A DNA stretch of 64,000 nt from Aestuariimicrobium soli (GCF_051192575.1 NZ_JBPJSQ010000006.1:496001-560000); one strand, 5' to 3'; shown: positions 33,531 to 43,582, counted from the stretch's first letter. A program made the numbers and translations. Notes: generated from the sequence alone by a model not told the origin.

Positions 33531-34532
33531 ATGAAGATCTTCGTGGGGGTGACGGACAACAACTGGGCCGGCTTCCTGCGCGATCACAGCGACTTGACCG
33601 AGGCGAACTTCTGGCAGCCCTCGCCGCACAACTTCAAGGTTCTCAAACCTGGCGAGCCCTTCCTGTTCAAGACCAAGGACCCCCGCAAGTTCCCTCCAAC
33701 GGCCGCCCCAGGGTACTCGTTGGTCGGAGGAGGCTTCTTCGATCAGTACGTCGAACTGCGGGTGAGCGAGGCCTGGGCCATCTGGGGCCAAGGGAACGGG
33801 GTGTCCAGTGAGCGAGAACTACTCTCGCGGGCGCGGGCGTACCGCGGCACCAACCGCGGCCTGGACTTCTCCGAGGGCGACCCGACCATCGGCTGCATCA
33901 TTCTGCGCAACGTGTTCTTCGCCGAGATGGGAGCCGAGTTGCCCCAGCCGCCGCACTGGGCGACCAACATTGTTTCCGGTAGAGGCTACGACCTGACCGG
34001 CGTGAACCCGGATCCCGACTCCGAGTACGTGCAGCAGGCCTTCGCCACCCTCCAAGCCCACGCTCGCATCGACTACGGCTGGGATTCGGATCTGCGCCAA
34101 GTCTCCATCGAATGGAACGGCCCTCGCCACGGAGTTCCGCGCCTTGTCACACCTCGTACGGGGCAGTGCATGTTCAAGCTCGCAGTCGCGACCGCCTATC
34201 GCCACAGGTGCGCGATCACCGGGAGCGCCACCTTCCCCAGTCTGGAGGCGGCACACATCCGGCCGTTCGCCAGCGGCGGCGCGCATGCCGTCTCCAACGG
34301 GCTCCTCCTGCGCACTGACGTCCATCGGCTGTACGACGGGGGCTACCTGAGTATCGACCCCGACCTCAGGCTGCGAGTGTCACCCCAACTTCGACAACGG
34401 GGGTGGAACGGCGTGGAGTTCTACCAGCGCGAGGCCGAAGGTTTTCGGGTGACTGAGCCTCCCGACGTGTCGAACAAGCCAGATCGAGAAGCCCTGGCAT
34501 GGCACTATCACACGGTGTTCCGCGCTTCGTGA
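33531..34532 (+). CDS. HNH endonuclease (HNH_2 type)
   Basis: 333 residues. The N-terminal ~180 residues (MKIFVGVTDNNWAGFL, FLFKTKDPRKFPP, VGGGFF) resemble the recognition part of putative restriction enzymes. The C-terminal HNH_2 nuclease has CAITGS, LEAAHIRPFASGGAHAVSNGLLLRTDVHRLYDGGYLSID. The AAHI His and the DVHRLYD motif are the ones expected for metal binding and catalysis. Orphan: no methylase partner on the same strand. Starts behind a TAAGCT box (leaderless). Likely a modification-dependent or otherwise self-tolerant restriction nuclease at the island edge. Confidence 0.85.
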   Translation: MKIFVGVTDNNWAGFLRDHSDLTEANFWQPSPHNFKVLKPGEPFLFKTKDPRKFPPTAAPGYSLVGGGFFDQYVELRVSEAWAIWGQGNGVSSERELLSRARAYRGTNRGLDFSEGDPTIGCIILRNVFFAEMGAELPQPPHWATNIVSGRGYDLTGVNPDPDSEYVQQAFATLQAHARIDYGWDSDLRQVSIEWNGPRHGVPRLVTPRTGQCMFKLAVATAYRHRCAITGSATFPSLEAAHIRPFASGGAHAVSNGLLLRTDVHRLYDGGYLSIDPDLRLRVSPQLRQRGWNGVEFYQREAEGFRVTEPPDVSNKPDREALAWHYHTVFRAS

Positions 34533-34593
34533 CGCTCCATCCATGTGCAGCGAGTGGCCGCCTTGGCGAACGTCAGGTCGTCACTCCCAACAG

Positions 34594-35634
34594 TCACTGA
34601 GTGATCGCGGCGACGGACGCGCCTCGACCAAGGGAGAGTTGCAGTCGTCCGTCATGGACACTCACGTCCACGCCGGACGTTCCATGCGCGGCGGCGATCA
34701 CCTGGTCCGTTGCCAGCCAGGCAGCCGTCAGAGCCTTCGACCTCGCCACTTCCGCTGGGAACAACGCGAGCTCGCGGTACAGATCCCGCTTCTCGGTCGC
34801 TTCCGCCTTGTAGTCCGTGGGCAGAAGATTGGGCAGGGTCACCCTGAACAGCGTCAGGAAGCGGTCGGCAAACCGGTCCTGCCTCAAGGGAGCCCCGGGG
34901 ACAGCCACGTCGGTCGTGATGATGAGCCTCTTCTGGAAGGCCGCCGGGTCGCGGAACTGCGGGGCAAAGTCTGAGTCGAAGTCAGCTGCCGACCGCTCCG
35001 AGACCCTCTGAACCCATTCCTGCTCGGGGTCGGCGGCAATCGCCCTGACAAAGTCGAGGTTCAGTCGATGACCGGGAAGGACTCGCTCGAAGCTGCCCCG
35101 CAGGTCCAACTCTGAAGACTCCAAGGCCGTGAACTGGGCCAGCATCGTGCGTCGGTACGAACGATGTACCTCTTGGATGCTGACGAGGTCGTAGAGCATT
35201 GACTGCGGGAGTGCGATGCGCTTGTTCGCGACAATCGCCTCCATCATGCTGGTGGCCTCGCGCGCCAGGTACTCGCTGACCATCAGGTCGAGACGGTCAC
35301 TCTGCGCGTGAACCTCGCCCCACCGTCCGATCATCTCGGACAGCCACTGGGTTCGTCGAGACTCCTCATGGGCCGCTTCCTCACGAAGGCGTGCCTGTCG
35401 GGTCTCCCATGCCATGGAGAGATGGCCAGCGGCATCGGCAACCGCCGCGATGGTCTGCACCGGTCCGAAGGGGAACTGGGGCGCAACCGGCGGGCGGTCT
35501 GGTTGCGGTGTTTCAGGCGCATCACGCTCCGCGGGGGTCCACCGGACCCCGCGATTCGTGAACTGGAGCGCCCATTCCGAGCCATCGTCCTTGGTCACCA
35601 TGTACTCGCGGCGAACCTGCGCAGCATCGGCCAT
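34594..35634 (-). CDS. unknown protein, last gene of the minus-strand defence run
   Basis: 346 residues, no family recognised. A beta-rich start (REYMVTKDDGSEWALQFTNRGVRW) is followed by a long charged helical middle with coiled-coil character (WETRQARLREEAAHEESRRTQWLSEM, then a predicted helix to about residue 230), and a C-terminus ending in a beta hairpin (VDVSVHDGRLQLSLGRG). No membrane segments, no nuclease motif. Start at 35634 has GGAAG 6 nt upstream; Met 8 codons earlier is possible. Lies 95 bp behind McrC and may be an accessory subunit or unrelated passenger. Confidence 0.6.
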   Translation of the reverse strand: MADAAQVRREYMVTKDDGSEWALQFTNRGVRWTPAERDAPETPQPDRPPVAPQFPFGPVQTIAAVADAAGHLSMAWETRQARLREEAAHEESRRTQWLSEMIGRWGEVHAQSDRLDLMVSEYLAREATSMMEAIVANKRIALPQSMLYDLVSIQEVHRSYRRTMLAQFTALESSELDLRGSFERVLPGHRLNLDFVRAIAADPEQEWVQRVSERSAADFDSDFAPQFRDPAAFQKRLIITTDVAVPGAPLRQDRFADRFLTLFRVTLPNLLPTDYKAEATEKRDLYRELALFPAEVARSKALTAAWLATDQVIAAAHGTSGVDVSVHDGRLQLSLGRGASVAAITQ

Positions 35635-35729
35635 GTTCACTTCCATCCCCTCGATCACGACCCCAACCGGGAAGGTTGGCAGTCATGTGTTCATCATCGA
35701 TGATCGCACTCACTTTTCGTGCGAATGCG

Positions 35730-36911
35730 TCACCGGTCATCCCTTCGAACCACCTCCGCCGCCAGCGACCCCACCGCCGCCAGCAACTCGTCTGGGCTCT
35801 CCTCGAGGTCAAGCGTGTGCGCCACCACCCTGACCCCACTCCCCACCACCACGTGGGTCCGCTCGTCCTCGAACCCCTTCGCGTAGACCAGATGCCCCGC
35901 AGGCAGCCCCAGCACCGTGCAGTAGGCGAGCATCTGGTACAGGTCGGCCTGCGGAAAACCGCTCGGCTTCTCGGCCTTGTACTTGGCATCCAGCACCAAC
36001 CGCGGCCGACCCGCCACCGACCACACGAAGTCGGGTCTGATCGGCACGAGACGACCCTCGTCCAGGTAGGTCCGGAACTGCGTCAGCGAGACTCCACCGA
36101 ACCGGCGCATCGCCTCAGACAGCGCGGTCGTGACAAAGTCCTCGAACAACGTCGCCATGTTGAGCAGATACCCCGACACCATCAGGTCGCCGGAGCGCTG
36201 ATCGAACGACCGCCCGGCCAGGATCAACTCGGCAATCTGCAACGCCGGCACGTAACGGGCGTTGAGCCGCGAGGGAGTCCACGTGGGCAACGCACTCCCC
36301 CGTGGCGGCGCCGTCACGTCTGCCAGCTGGAGCCGCAGGTGCTGCAGCCGCGACCTCAGGTGCGCACCCACGGGCATCCGCAGCAGCGCACCGACCGCAG
36401 CCAACAGCAGCTGGTTCTCGGCGATGTCGACGGTGTACTCGTCATAGCGCACCTCGAGCGGCACATTCCGCCCCCACCTCCGCCGGATCTGATCGGCCTC
36501 GCGCACACGCCCCCGCAAGACGGGCGACGACTCGTCCACGGTGACGTACCCCTTGAGCAGTCCCTGCCCCAGCGCGATCCGCGCCAGACGGACGAATGCC
36601 TCCGCCAATGCATGCGGCAGGTCGACGTCATCGTCCAGCACCACCCGGTCGTCCCGCCAGAAGTCCGGACGCCGCGCGTACCCGAGCAGGAACACCAGCC
36701 GATTGAGGTCGACCTTGGGTTCGATCACCACCTGCAGCCCGCCGACCGAGACCACCCCGACCTGCGTGCCGGGCGTGGCCAACCACCAATCGTCCCGGTC
36801 GGTTCTGGTCAGTTGGACGACCCCCGCGCCCGCGAGAGCGTCGGCCACCGCCCGGGGCAATTGCACGAGTTGGGGCGTGTCTCCCTCACGCAGGATCAGT
36901 GGGCTCGTCAC
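35730..36911 (-). CDS. mcrC: McrC-type nuclease subunit of type IV restriction system
   Basis: 393 residues. The N-terminal half (LATPGTQVGVVSVGGLQVVIEPKVDLNRLVFLLGYA, LRGRVREADQIRRRWGRNVPLEVRYDEYTVDIAENQLLLAA) and the C-terminal PD-(D/E)xK motif IRPDFVW followed by LVLDAKYK identify McrC. McrC stimulates the McrB GTPase and supplies the nuclease that cuts modified DNA (or in some variants other nucleic acid). The GTG at 36911 overlaps McrB by 26 nt, so expression is coupled. The last part is intact, so the module should be functional. Confidence 0.93.
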   Translation of the reverse strand: MTSPLILREGDTPQLVQLPRAVADALAGAGVVQLTRTDRDDWWLATPGTQVGVVSVGGLQVVIEPKVDLNRLVFLLGYARRPDFWRDDRVVLDDDVDLPHALAEAFVRLARIALGQGLLKGYVTVDESSPVLRGRVREADQIRRRWGRNVPLEVRYDEYTVDIAENQLLLAAVGALLRMPVGAHLRSRLQHLRLQLADVTAPPRGSALPTWTPSRLNARYVPALQIAELILAGRSFDQRSGDLMVSGYLLNMATLFEDFVTTALSEAMRRFGGVSLTQFRTYLDEGRLVPIRPDFVWSVAGRPRLVLDAKYKAEKPSGFPQADLYQMLAYCTVLGLPAGHLVYAKGFEDERTHVVVGSGVRVVAHTLDLEESPDELLAAVGSLAAEVVRRDDR

Positions 36912-39579
36912 CGGTGCTCGCCTCCGACCCGTCGACCCCGGCAGCATGATCAGCACGAGGATCAACCGCAGCATCAGCAGTACGAGCAGCAGCCCTGCGC
37001 CGAAGGTCGTCCAACCGATACCTGGCAGCCACGTCCGTGCCGTCGCCGAAGTGGTGCTCCTCCAGCAACGGCAGGATCGCCGTCCGCCACGTGCGCTCGA
37101 GCCCACCCGCCTGGTGCACCGCCGACCGCATGAAGTACGACGGACCGACCTTGAAGTCCGGGTCTTCGATGAGGGCGTTCAGTTCGTCCAACAGGTCGGC
37201 CACGGACACGTCGCGCCCCGACGCCTGCAGCCACCGCCGCAGCACGTCGCGCGTCGGTGCCTCCGACGGATGCAGCGCCACGAAGGCGAACCGGCGTCGC
37301 ATTGCCGCGTCCACGAGGGCGATCGACCGGTCGGCGGTGTTCATGGTGCCGATCACGAACAGGTTCTCGGGCAGCGTGAAACCCGAAGCGTCATCCTGGG
37401 CGTAGAGCAGGTCGACGTTCTCGTCCCGGTACTCGAGCAGGAAGTACAGCTCGCCGAAGATCTTGGCCAGATTGCCTCGGTTGATCTCGTCGATGACCAG
37501 CACGTAGGGCACGCTGGGGTTCTCGCGGGCCGCCTCGACCGCCTTGCGAAGCGGACCCGGTTTCAGCTCGAACCCGCCACTGCTGACCGGCCGATAGCCC
37601 TCGAAGAAGTCCTCGTACGAGTACGCCGGATGGAACTGCACCAGTCGCGTGTTGTCGCCGGCGAGGTGGCGGGCGAGGGCCTGCCCAATGAAGGTCTTGC
37701 CGGTTCCGGGAGGGCCGTAGAAGATCATTTGCGGACGATCGCGGAGCAGCTCGATGCACTCCTGCAACCAGGCGCGATCGACATGCAACTGCTCGGCCAA
37801 CTCATCCGTGGCATCGGGAAGAACGAGGGGTTCGCGCGTCACGGGAGCCGGCGGTTCCTCGGTCTCGACATCGACGGACTCGGCTTGGTCGAGCATCTTC
37901 TCGAGCAGGTCGAGCTGCTGGGTCATCTCGACGACGTCGTACTGAATCTTGAGGCGCGCCTTGATCTCGGCTGCCACCTCGCCGTAGTCGTACCCCTCGG
38001 GAGCCCACTCGACCGTACGGCGCAGGTTCGTCAGGCCACCCGTCGAGGTGCGTTGGTCGACCTCACCGGTCAGGCGACCCACGTATAGCTGACCCTGGCT
38101 GGTGGTCACGACGACATCGTCGAGCTGCATGCGCGAGAGGAACGCGTGGAACTCGTCGAGCTTGGCGGCTTTGGCGGCGTAGGAGGCTTGGGAATAGTCC
38201 TCGTCGACGATCGCCTTGAGGTCGCTGCGCTCAATGCCGGCTTCGACCGCCCGCAGCTTCGCAGCCCGCAGGGAGCAGAATCCTTCCGCACGCCACTGGG
38301 GCACAAGGTCGTGCCCGTCAACGGACGAGCCCCGCACCAGCCACGCGCGTTTGGCCGCGCCCGCGAGCACTCCCTTGTCTTCCAAGAAGGCCCGGAAGTC
38401 TTCGGTGCGAAGGTGCTGGGCCTCGCTCGCCGTGCCGTCGGACTCGAAGCGCAGGCCTTCCGACTCGAGGACGTCCCGGAGGTCATCCGTGCGGCCATCA
38501 AGCCACGAGAACGAAGGGGATGGACGCCCATTGGCGGACAGCACGCGATGCGCGCCCTCGATCCCTGCCTGCCGCATGACATTCCCGACGGTCTGGGCGT
38601 TGGTCCCGGCCACGCTTGCGAGCTCCCCGTAGGTCGTCCATTGGCCTGCCTCGAGCAGTTCGAGGGAGGCCTCGAGTATCGCGAGATAGCGGGATCCCTG
38701 ACCGGCCTTGCCTTGCTTCTTCCGGTCGCGGTAAGCCTTCGACGCATCGGCATCGAGTCCCACGCCACCCGGATGGGAGAGCAGGGCTTCCCGGCCGCTG
38801 TCGGTGATCTGCCATCCCTCGCGGCTCTTGATGATCCAGCCAGCGGCTGCGAGGTCGGTGGTGCTCCAGGTCAGGGTGGTCGCCCACCTCGGCGTCTCGT
38901 CGCCTTCTTTGATGGTGGCGAGCTCGTAGGGGGTCAGTTGACCATCGAGACGCTCGGCCACTCGCTCCAGAGCCGCGGACCGAAGCAGGGGTCCCGTCTC
39001 ATCGAGCACCTGTAGCAGAGCGTGATCGAGCAACCAGCGGCGGACGGGCTCGGTGCCATCATCGGACGATCCCCAACCAGGGTCGACGCCGCCCTCCGCG
39101 ACCCGGAGCAAACGGGCTACGGCGTCGTTCCGGGTGACGGAGAACACCGTCATGGCGCCATTAACCATGGCCTCGAGATCGCTTCGGAGCGCACTGCGCT
39201 CGACTCGGTCGAGGTTCCACTGCACCGGAATGAAGTGTCTGGCGTGCTCCGGCGCCGCCGGGTCGTAGCCGTAGGAACCGACCACCCGACCGATGGCCAG
39301 CAGGCCCCGCTGGGTCTTGAGCGGCATGATCACTAGGTCGCCCTCAGCAATGGACGACCGGAACGCCCACAGTTGCCCCGCGCTGTTGGCGTGGCTCTGG
39401 GCAGAGCCATCGGGGTAGAGCCGGTCGACCAGCAGGCGAACCTGATCACGTGAGGTCAGGGACGACAGGTCGGGCACGTCGGACCAGGCGATGGTGGCGC
39501 GGCCAAGGGCAAGGTTAGAGGCCTCAGCCTCGCCGTCACGACCCGCTCGGACGACCCATGCCTGTATCCCATCAGCCAT
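36886..39579 (-). CDS. mcrB: McrB-type AAA+ GTPase with four N-terminal reader-like modules
   Basis: 897 residues. AAA+ motor at ~600-860: Walker A GPPGTGKT (622-629), Walker B VLVIDEINRGN, and the family signature MNTADRSIALVDAAMRRRF. In front of it lie four modules: a PUA/EVE-like domain (~55-165; AFRSSIAEGDLVIMP, AIGRVVGSYGYDP), an Mrr-N-like winged helix (~195-275), an alkyltransferase-like ATL/MGMT domain (~296-385; WTTYGELASVAG, AHRVLSANGRPSPS, LESEGLRF) and a second PUA-like domain (~420-530). Readers presumably select modified DNA, the motor loops or translocates, and McrC cuts. GGAGAA precedes ATG 39579, and a TAAACT box at 39592-39597 may give it its own promoter. Confidence 0.93.
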   Translation of the reverse strand: MADGIQAWVVRAGRDGEAEASNLALGRATIAWSDVPDLSSLTSRDQVRLLVDRLYPDGSAQSHANSAGQLWAFRSSIAEGDLVIMPLKTQRGLLAIGRVVGSYGYDPAAPEHARHFIPVQWNLDRVERSALRSDLEAMVNGAMTVFSVTRNDAVARLLRVAEGGVDPGWGSSDDGTEPVRRWLLDHALLQVLDETGPLLRSAALERVAERLDGQLTPYELATIKEGDETPRWATTLTWSTTDLAAAGWIIKSREGWQITDSGREALLSHPGGVGLDADASKAYRDRKKQGKAGQGSRYLAILEASLELLEAGQWTTYGELASVAGTNAQTVGNVMRQAGIEGAHRVLSANGRPSPSFSWLDGRTDDLRDVLESEGLRFESDGTASEAQHLRTEDFRAFLEDKGVLAGAAKRAWLVRGSSVDGHDLVPQWRAEGFCSLRAAKLRAVEAGIERSDLKAIVDEDYSQASYAAKAAKLDEFHAFLSRMQLDDVVVTTSQGQLYVGRLTGEVDQRTSTGGLTNLRRTVEWAPEGYDYGEVAAEIKARLKIQYDVVEMTQQLDLLEKMLDQAESVDVETEEPPAPVTREPLVLPDATDELAEQLHVDRAWLQECIELLRDRPQMIFYGPPGTGKTFIGQALARHLAGDNTRLVQFHPAYSYEDFFEGYRPVSSGGFELKPGPLRKAVEAARENPSVPYVLVIDEINRGNLAKIFGELYFLLEYRDENVDLLYAQDDASGFTLPENLFVIGTMNTADRSIALVDAAMRRRFAFVALHPSEAPTRDVLRRWLQASGRDVSVADLLDELNALIEDPDFKVGPSYFMRSAVHQAGGLERTWRTAILPLLEEHHFGDGTDVAARYRLDDLRRRAAARTADAAVDPRADHAAGVDGSEASTGDEPTDPA

Positions 39580-39664
39580 CTTCTTCTCCAGAGTTTATCA
39601 GGTGCAGATTCCGAAATATGACAGCACGATCAGTTGTGTGTGCGGCCACAACATACGCAGTGGC

Positions 39665-42600
39665 TCATTTCAAGCAACGAATGGTTGGCACGAATTCCTC
39701 GCAATGAATTGCATCGAACAGTTCCATGACTCGATTCTTGGTGCGAAATTGCCCGCAAGCGCGGACCTCTTGCGCCCGAAGAAGATCGAACGAGTCAAGC
39801 ACCCATTCGACCTCATCTCGACCGAAGCCATACAATACCATTGCTGCGGCGTCGATCTCACGGGATATTTCCCACCTTCGCTCGGGGTCAATGACAGGTT
39901 GTACGCGACCCAGCGAGCCCCCTACGGCATTATCCAACTCCGTGCTAGTGTTCGACAACCCCCAAGCACAGGAGGCTAGCCATTCGGACCAGGTTGCACC
40001 ATCGAGACCATTCGGAGCTAGCGTCAGAACCGCCTCGCTTGGCAATGGGAGCTGACGCAGGATGCTAGCCGTGAGGTGTGTTCCGCTGATCTTCTGCCGC
40101 GCAAAATAGTCGAAGGCCAGAGAATTCAGCAAAGATAGAGTCGCTAGGAGGTCTCGATCGGTCATAGTCTCCGAGAACACCATTTGACAAGTATAGGCGA
40201 TTCCCATTCTTGGAGCTACTGTGAAGACGCTGGCCCTACTACTAGTTTTACTATCGGTAATTTCCTTGCCAACTAGGCACCAGCCCCTCCTGGGTGTCCA
40301 CTCGGAAGCAGTCACAGTCTCATTGATCCAGTAGCGTGGAATGCCATCGCCTGGATCTCTTCTCGCATCCAGAGCGGACATGTTGGGACTTGCACGACGA
40401 TTGAACCGAACACTACTCGGAATCTCACGGAAGGAGCGACTGCGGACGTCGAAGGATGTGAACAACTTCGCTTCGAGGACCGGAGAGAAGGCTTCACCCC
40501 CCTCGACCACGAACCTGCGCCCATCCCAGTGGCCGTCGAACATCTGCATCAAGTCTTCCATTCTGACCAGCTTTGACTTGTCTGCAGTGAGATTGATGAA
40601 ACCTTGCCTTGTTTCCAAGGGCAAGTCTCCGAATACGGTGCAGGCGGAATAGACTCGTTCAATTATCTCGATGTCCATTGAATGCCTGAGTAGGGGCAAG
40701 GATCCCGTCTCGGGATTCACTAGCCTGGGCAGCCAGGATGGAGTCATCACCGTGCGGCTCCGAATCTCCGAAGGACGAACGGCAAGCACAGTCGTCTCAA
40801 TAACCGGAAAGACTCCATTCGTACCAGCAATCGTCAGGAGCGCAAACCGCACGGGCTTCTCCACGGACTTGAAAAGTTTGTCCGAGTTGACGAAGTCAAA
40901 CGCCGTCCCAAGTCGCTCCGACTCAATCCACGCCGAACACAGCGGAGCAGAATTGAGATCCGTCAAGATTCCCGACGGGAGGATGACACCGGCAAGTCCA
41001 CCAAAAAGAAGGTGGTCGAAGAGTTCAGCAAACAGGTGGTAAAGATTTACCCGACCTCTGGCCGTAAGTGGGAATCTACCAGAGGCTCTGGCAAAGTGAT
41101 TTATCCCCTGCATTTCTCGACGGGCACGATTCACGCGCGCTTCGAGCGTGGCATCCTGGCCAACCAGTTGCATGTAGAGTCGATCACGAACTCGGGGGTC
41201 ACCGTGCACTGCCTGTTGCGGAAGGAGCGCTGACACGTACTCTGCGGTCTCGATCTCCGTCTGCTCCCATGGCGGATTCCCGAGCACGACGTCGAACCCG
41301 CCCGACCAGCTGCGGCCGTCAATCTCACCGTTCGGGTGGAACAGGTGCGGGAACTCCAGGTGCCAGTGGAAGAACTGGTACTCCGAGGCCAGCGACTGCA
41401 CCGTCGCGACGGTCTCCTGCGGAAGTGGATCGCGTTGCCGAAGGCCGCGAAGTCGGGCATCCGTCACGGCCGGCGCATCCCCCTGTCCCTTCGGCCAGAC
41501 GAACGCCGCACACCACGCGTCAGCGATGAAGCGCTCCTGCGTGAGTCGGGGGTCGTCCGTCAACCGCTTCAGTTGCTCGGCCCGAGACTGGGCCTCCCGC
41601 AGCGACGTGGCTCGTCCGGCGCGCACGAACTCATCGAACTCACGGCCATACTGTGCGTCGCCGGCGGGAGTCGGCGACCCCTCAAACAGCTCGTCCTGCC
41701 CCGACCGTTCCCTCTTGTTCTGCTTCTTGATCGCGGTCACCACCCGCTTGTCGTCACCCTCGAGGGCGGCGAAGGCTTCATCCGGAACACCCTGCGCGAC
41801 CAGCGCGGGAGTGGCACCCATGAGCGAGTTGCCCACCTTGATCTGGGCATCGAGGAAGGCGAGCGGACGACCGGGGTCGAGCGTCTCGAGCCAGAGCGAC
41901 ACCTTGGCCAACTCGGCCGCCAGGGGGTTGAGGTCGACGCCGTAGATGCAGCGACTCACAACGTCGGCGAGCGCCTCGCGCACTCGCTCGGGTGGGGGCT
42001 CGGGATCACCGGTGCGGTGGGCGGCCACTCGCTTGGCGATCCGTCTGGCGGCGGCCACCAAGAAGTGACCCGACCCACACGCGGGGTCACAGACAGTGAC
42101 CGATAGCAAGGCCTCCACGGGGTCGGCCTGGGACTCGGCCCGGTCGAGCACCGGGTCGAGAGCCGAGTCGAGCAGGCAGTCGATGAGCGAGGTGGGCGTG
42201 TAGTACGAGCCCGATGACTTGCGGTCGTTGCCCGCCGCGGACAGCAGTGCGAACTGCCGGCGCCCCGCATCCCACGACGGCACGTACTCGAGCAGGGCCT
42301 CATAGATGGAACCCAACTCCTCGGCCCCCAGGTTGCGGTAGTCGACAAGGCGTTTCTGCTTGGACTCGGGCTCCTCGATCAGGCTGAGGTGACGGACGGC
42401 TCGCAGCAGCGACTCGTTGGTCAAGGCCTGGTCATTGAACAGATCGAAGGCACTCGGCTCGAAGAGGCCGCCAATACCCACGAGGCCCAGCTCGGGGCGC
42501 CCGTCGACTGACCCCAGACCCTCCCAGACGAGAGTCAGGGCGCGCCACTGGTCAGCGTGGCGCGTGCCCCGTCGACGACGAGCCGTGCGGCGCAGCCTCT

Positions 42601-43582
42601 CGGTGGAGAAGTACTCGTGAAAGCGTCCGACCGCCACCGGGTCGGCACTCGGATCGAGCAAGAGGCCGCGATCCTCGGCCACAAAGGTGAACAGCAGACG
42701 GTAGACGACCCGGAGCAGTCCGTGGTTGACGTCTTCGATGGCGAGGCCGCCCTCGGCGAGCTGATCTCGTAGGTGCGCATTCTGGGGATGAGCCAGGAAG
42801 CCGGTTCCCAGCGTCGTGATGGCTTCGACGACCCCGTCGCGAAGTTGGTTCAGGGCACGCGACCCCGACTCCAGCGACGTCGTGCGCCATTCCTCGAGCC
42901 AACAACTCGCCATGCCCTTCTCGGGGTCGCGCACCTCGAGTCGGGACTGGTGGCAGGCACTGAACATCACCAGGAAGTCGGCGAAGAGGTCTCCGTCGAA
43001 GATCGCCTCGAGGTCGAACTCGAGGTATGCGGCCCCGACCAGCGAGGTCGAGTCACGGAGCAGACGCAAGGTCAGCCCGTTGGACAGTACGGCCCACAGG
43101 TAGTCGTCCGATCTGTTCAGCAACTCCTGAACCATCGACTGGGGCGATGACGACGCGGCTCCGGCCACGCCTTGGCTGCGTCGGTCGAGCTCGATGCGGT
43201 GACCAAGCAGGTGCACGGGCACCTGCTCCCACAGGTGACTGACCGGGGCGGGCTTGTCGCCGGCACCCAGACCGCCCGCGGGACTGCCGGGCACTCGCCC
43301 ATAGCCCAGCTCGCGCAGCACGATGAGCAGCCACCGTTCGCGGGTCAGGGTGGTGCCGCGGTCAGACTCGGCGAGCGCCGAGGCCGCCTGGCGATAGGTG
43401 GCCCAGACGCCGGTCAGGTAGGCCCAGGCCCGGTTCGCGGCCTCACGCACGGTCTCACCGGGCGCCAGATGGTAGTCGGCGGAACCCTGCCCGGGCATGA
43501 CCCCGCCGGCAACCTTCGACAGGGCATCGGCCGGGAACAGTCCCCCGGCGACGCGCACACCCACAAATGCCTCGCTTGCCAT
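39665..43582 (-). CDS. Eco57I/DrmMI-like N6-adenine DNA methylase
   Basis: 1305 residues. After a 440-residue helical N-terminus come the methylase motifs: SGSYYTPTSLIDCLL, the SAM-binding CDPACGSGHFLVAA (~490), GVDLNPLAAELAKVSLWLE, and the catalytic NPPW (GNPPWEQTE, ~775) of N6-adenine enzymes. A long target-recognition part (residues ~780-1305) follows. No PD-(D/E)xK at the N-terminus, so a methylase only. In DISARM class 1 the equivalent (DrmMI) marks self DNA. ATG 43582 lies 6 bp after the SNF2 stop. The C-terminal 1.6 kb is visibly AT-richer than the rest, suggesting replacement of the recognition region. Confidence 0.88.
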   Translation of the reverse strand: MASEAFVGVRVAGGLFPADALSKVAGGVMPGQGSADYHLAPGETVREAANRAWAYLTGVWATYRQAASALAESDRGTTLTRERWLLIVLRELGYGRVPGSPAGGLGAGDKPAPVSHLWEQVPVHLLGHRIELDRRSQGVAGAASSSPQSMVQELLNRSDDYLWAVLSNGLTLRLLRDSTSLVGAAYLEFDLEAIFDGDLFADFLVMFSACHQSRLEVRDPEKGMASCWLEEWRTTSLESGSRALNQLRDGVVEAITTLGTGFLAHPQNAHLRDQLAEGGLAIEDVNHGLLRVVYRLLFTFVAEDRGLLLDPSADPVAVGRFHEYFSTERLRRTARRRRGTRHADQWRALTLVWEGLGSVDGRPELGLVGIGGLFEPSAFDLFNDQALTNESLLRAVRHLSLIEEPESKQKRLVDYRNLGAEELGSIYEALLEYVPSWDAGRRQFALLSAAGNDRKSSGSYYTPTSLIDCLLDSALDPVLDRAESQADPVEALLSVTVCDPACGSGHFLVAAARRIAKRVAAHRTGDPEPPPERVREALADVVSRCIYGVDLNPLAAELAKVSLWLETLDPGRPLAFLDAQIKVGNSLMGATPALVAQGVPDEAFAALEGDDKRVVTAIKKQNKRERSGQDELFEGSPTPAGDAQYGREFDEFVRAGRATSLREAQSRAEQLKRLTDDPRLTQERFIADAWCAAFVWPKGQGDAPAVTDARLRGLRQRDPLPQETVATVQSLASEYQFFHWHLEFPHLFHPNGEIDGRSWSGGFDVVLGNPPWEQTEIETAEYVSALLPQQAVHGDPRVRDRLYMQLVGQDATLEARVNRARREMQGINHFARASGRFPLTARGRVNLYHLFAELFDHLLFGGLAGVILPSGILTDLNSAPLCSAWIESERLGTAFDFVNSDKLFKSVEKPVRFALLTIAGTNGVFPVIETTVLAVRPSEIRSRTVMTPSWLPRLVNPETGSLPLLRHSMDIEIIERVYSACTVFGDLPLETRQGFINLTADKSKLVRMEDLMQMFDGHWDGRRFVVEGGEAFSPVLEAKLFTSFDVRSRSFREIPSSVRFNRRASPNMSALDARRDPGDGIPRYWINETVTASEWTPRRGWCLVGKEITDSKTSSRASVFTVAPRMGIAYTCQMVFSETMTDRDLLATLSLLNSLAFDYFARQKISGTHLTASILRQLPLPSEAVLTLAPNGLDGATWSEWLASCAWGLSNTSTELDNAVGGSLGRVQPVIDPERRWEISREIDAAAMVLYGFGRDEVEWVLDSFDLLRAQEVRACGQFRTKNRVMELFDAIHCEEFVPTIRCLK

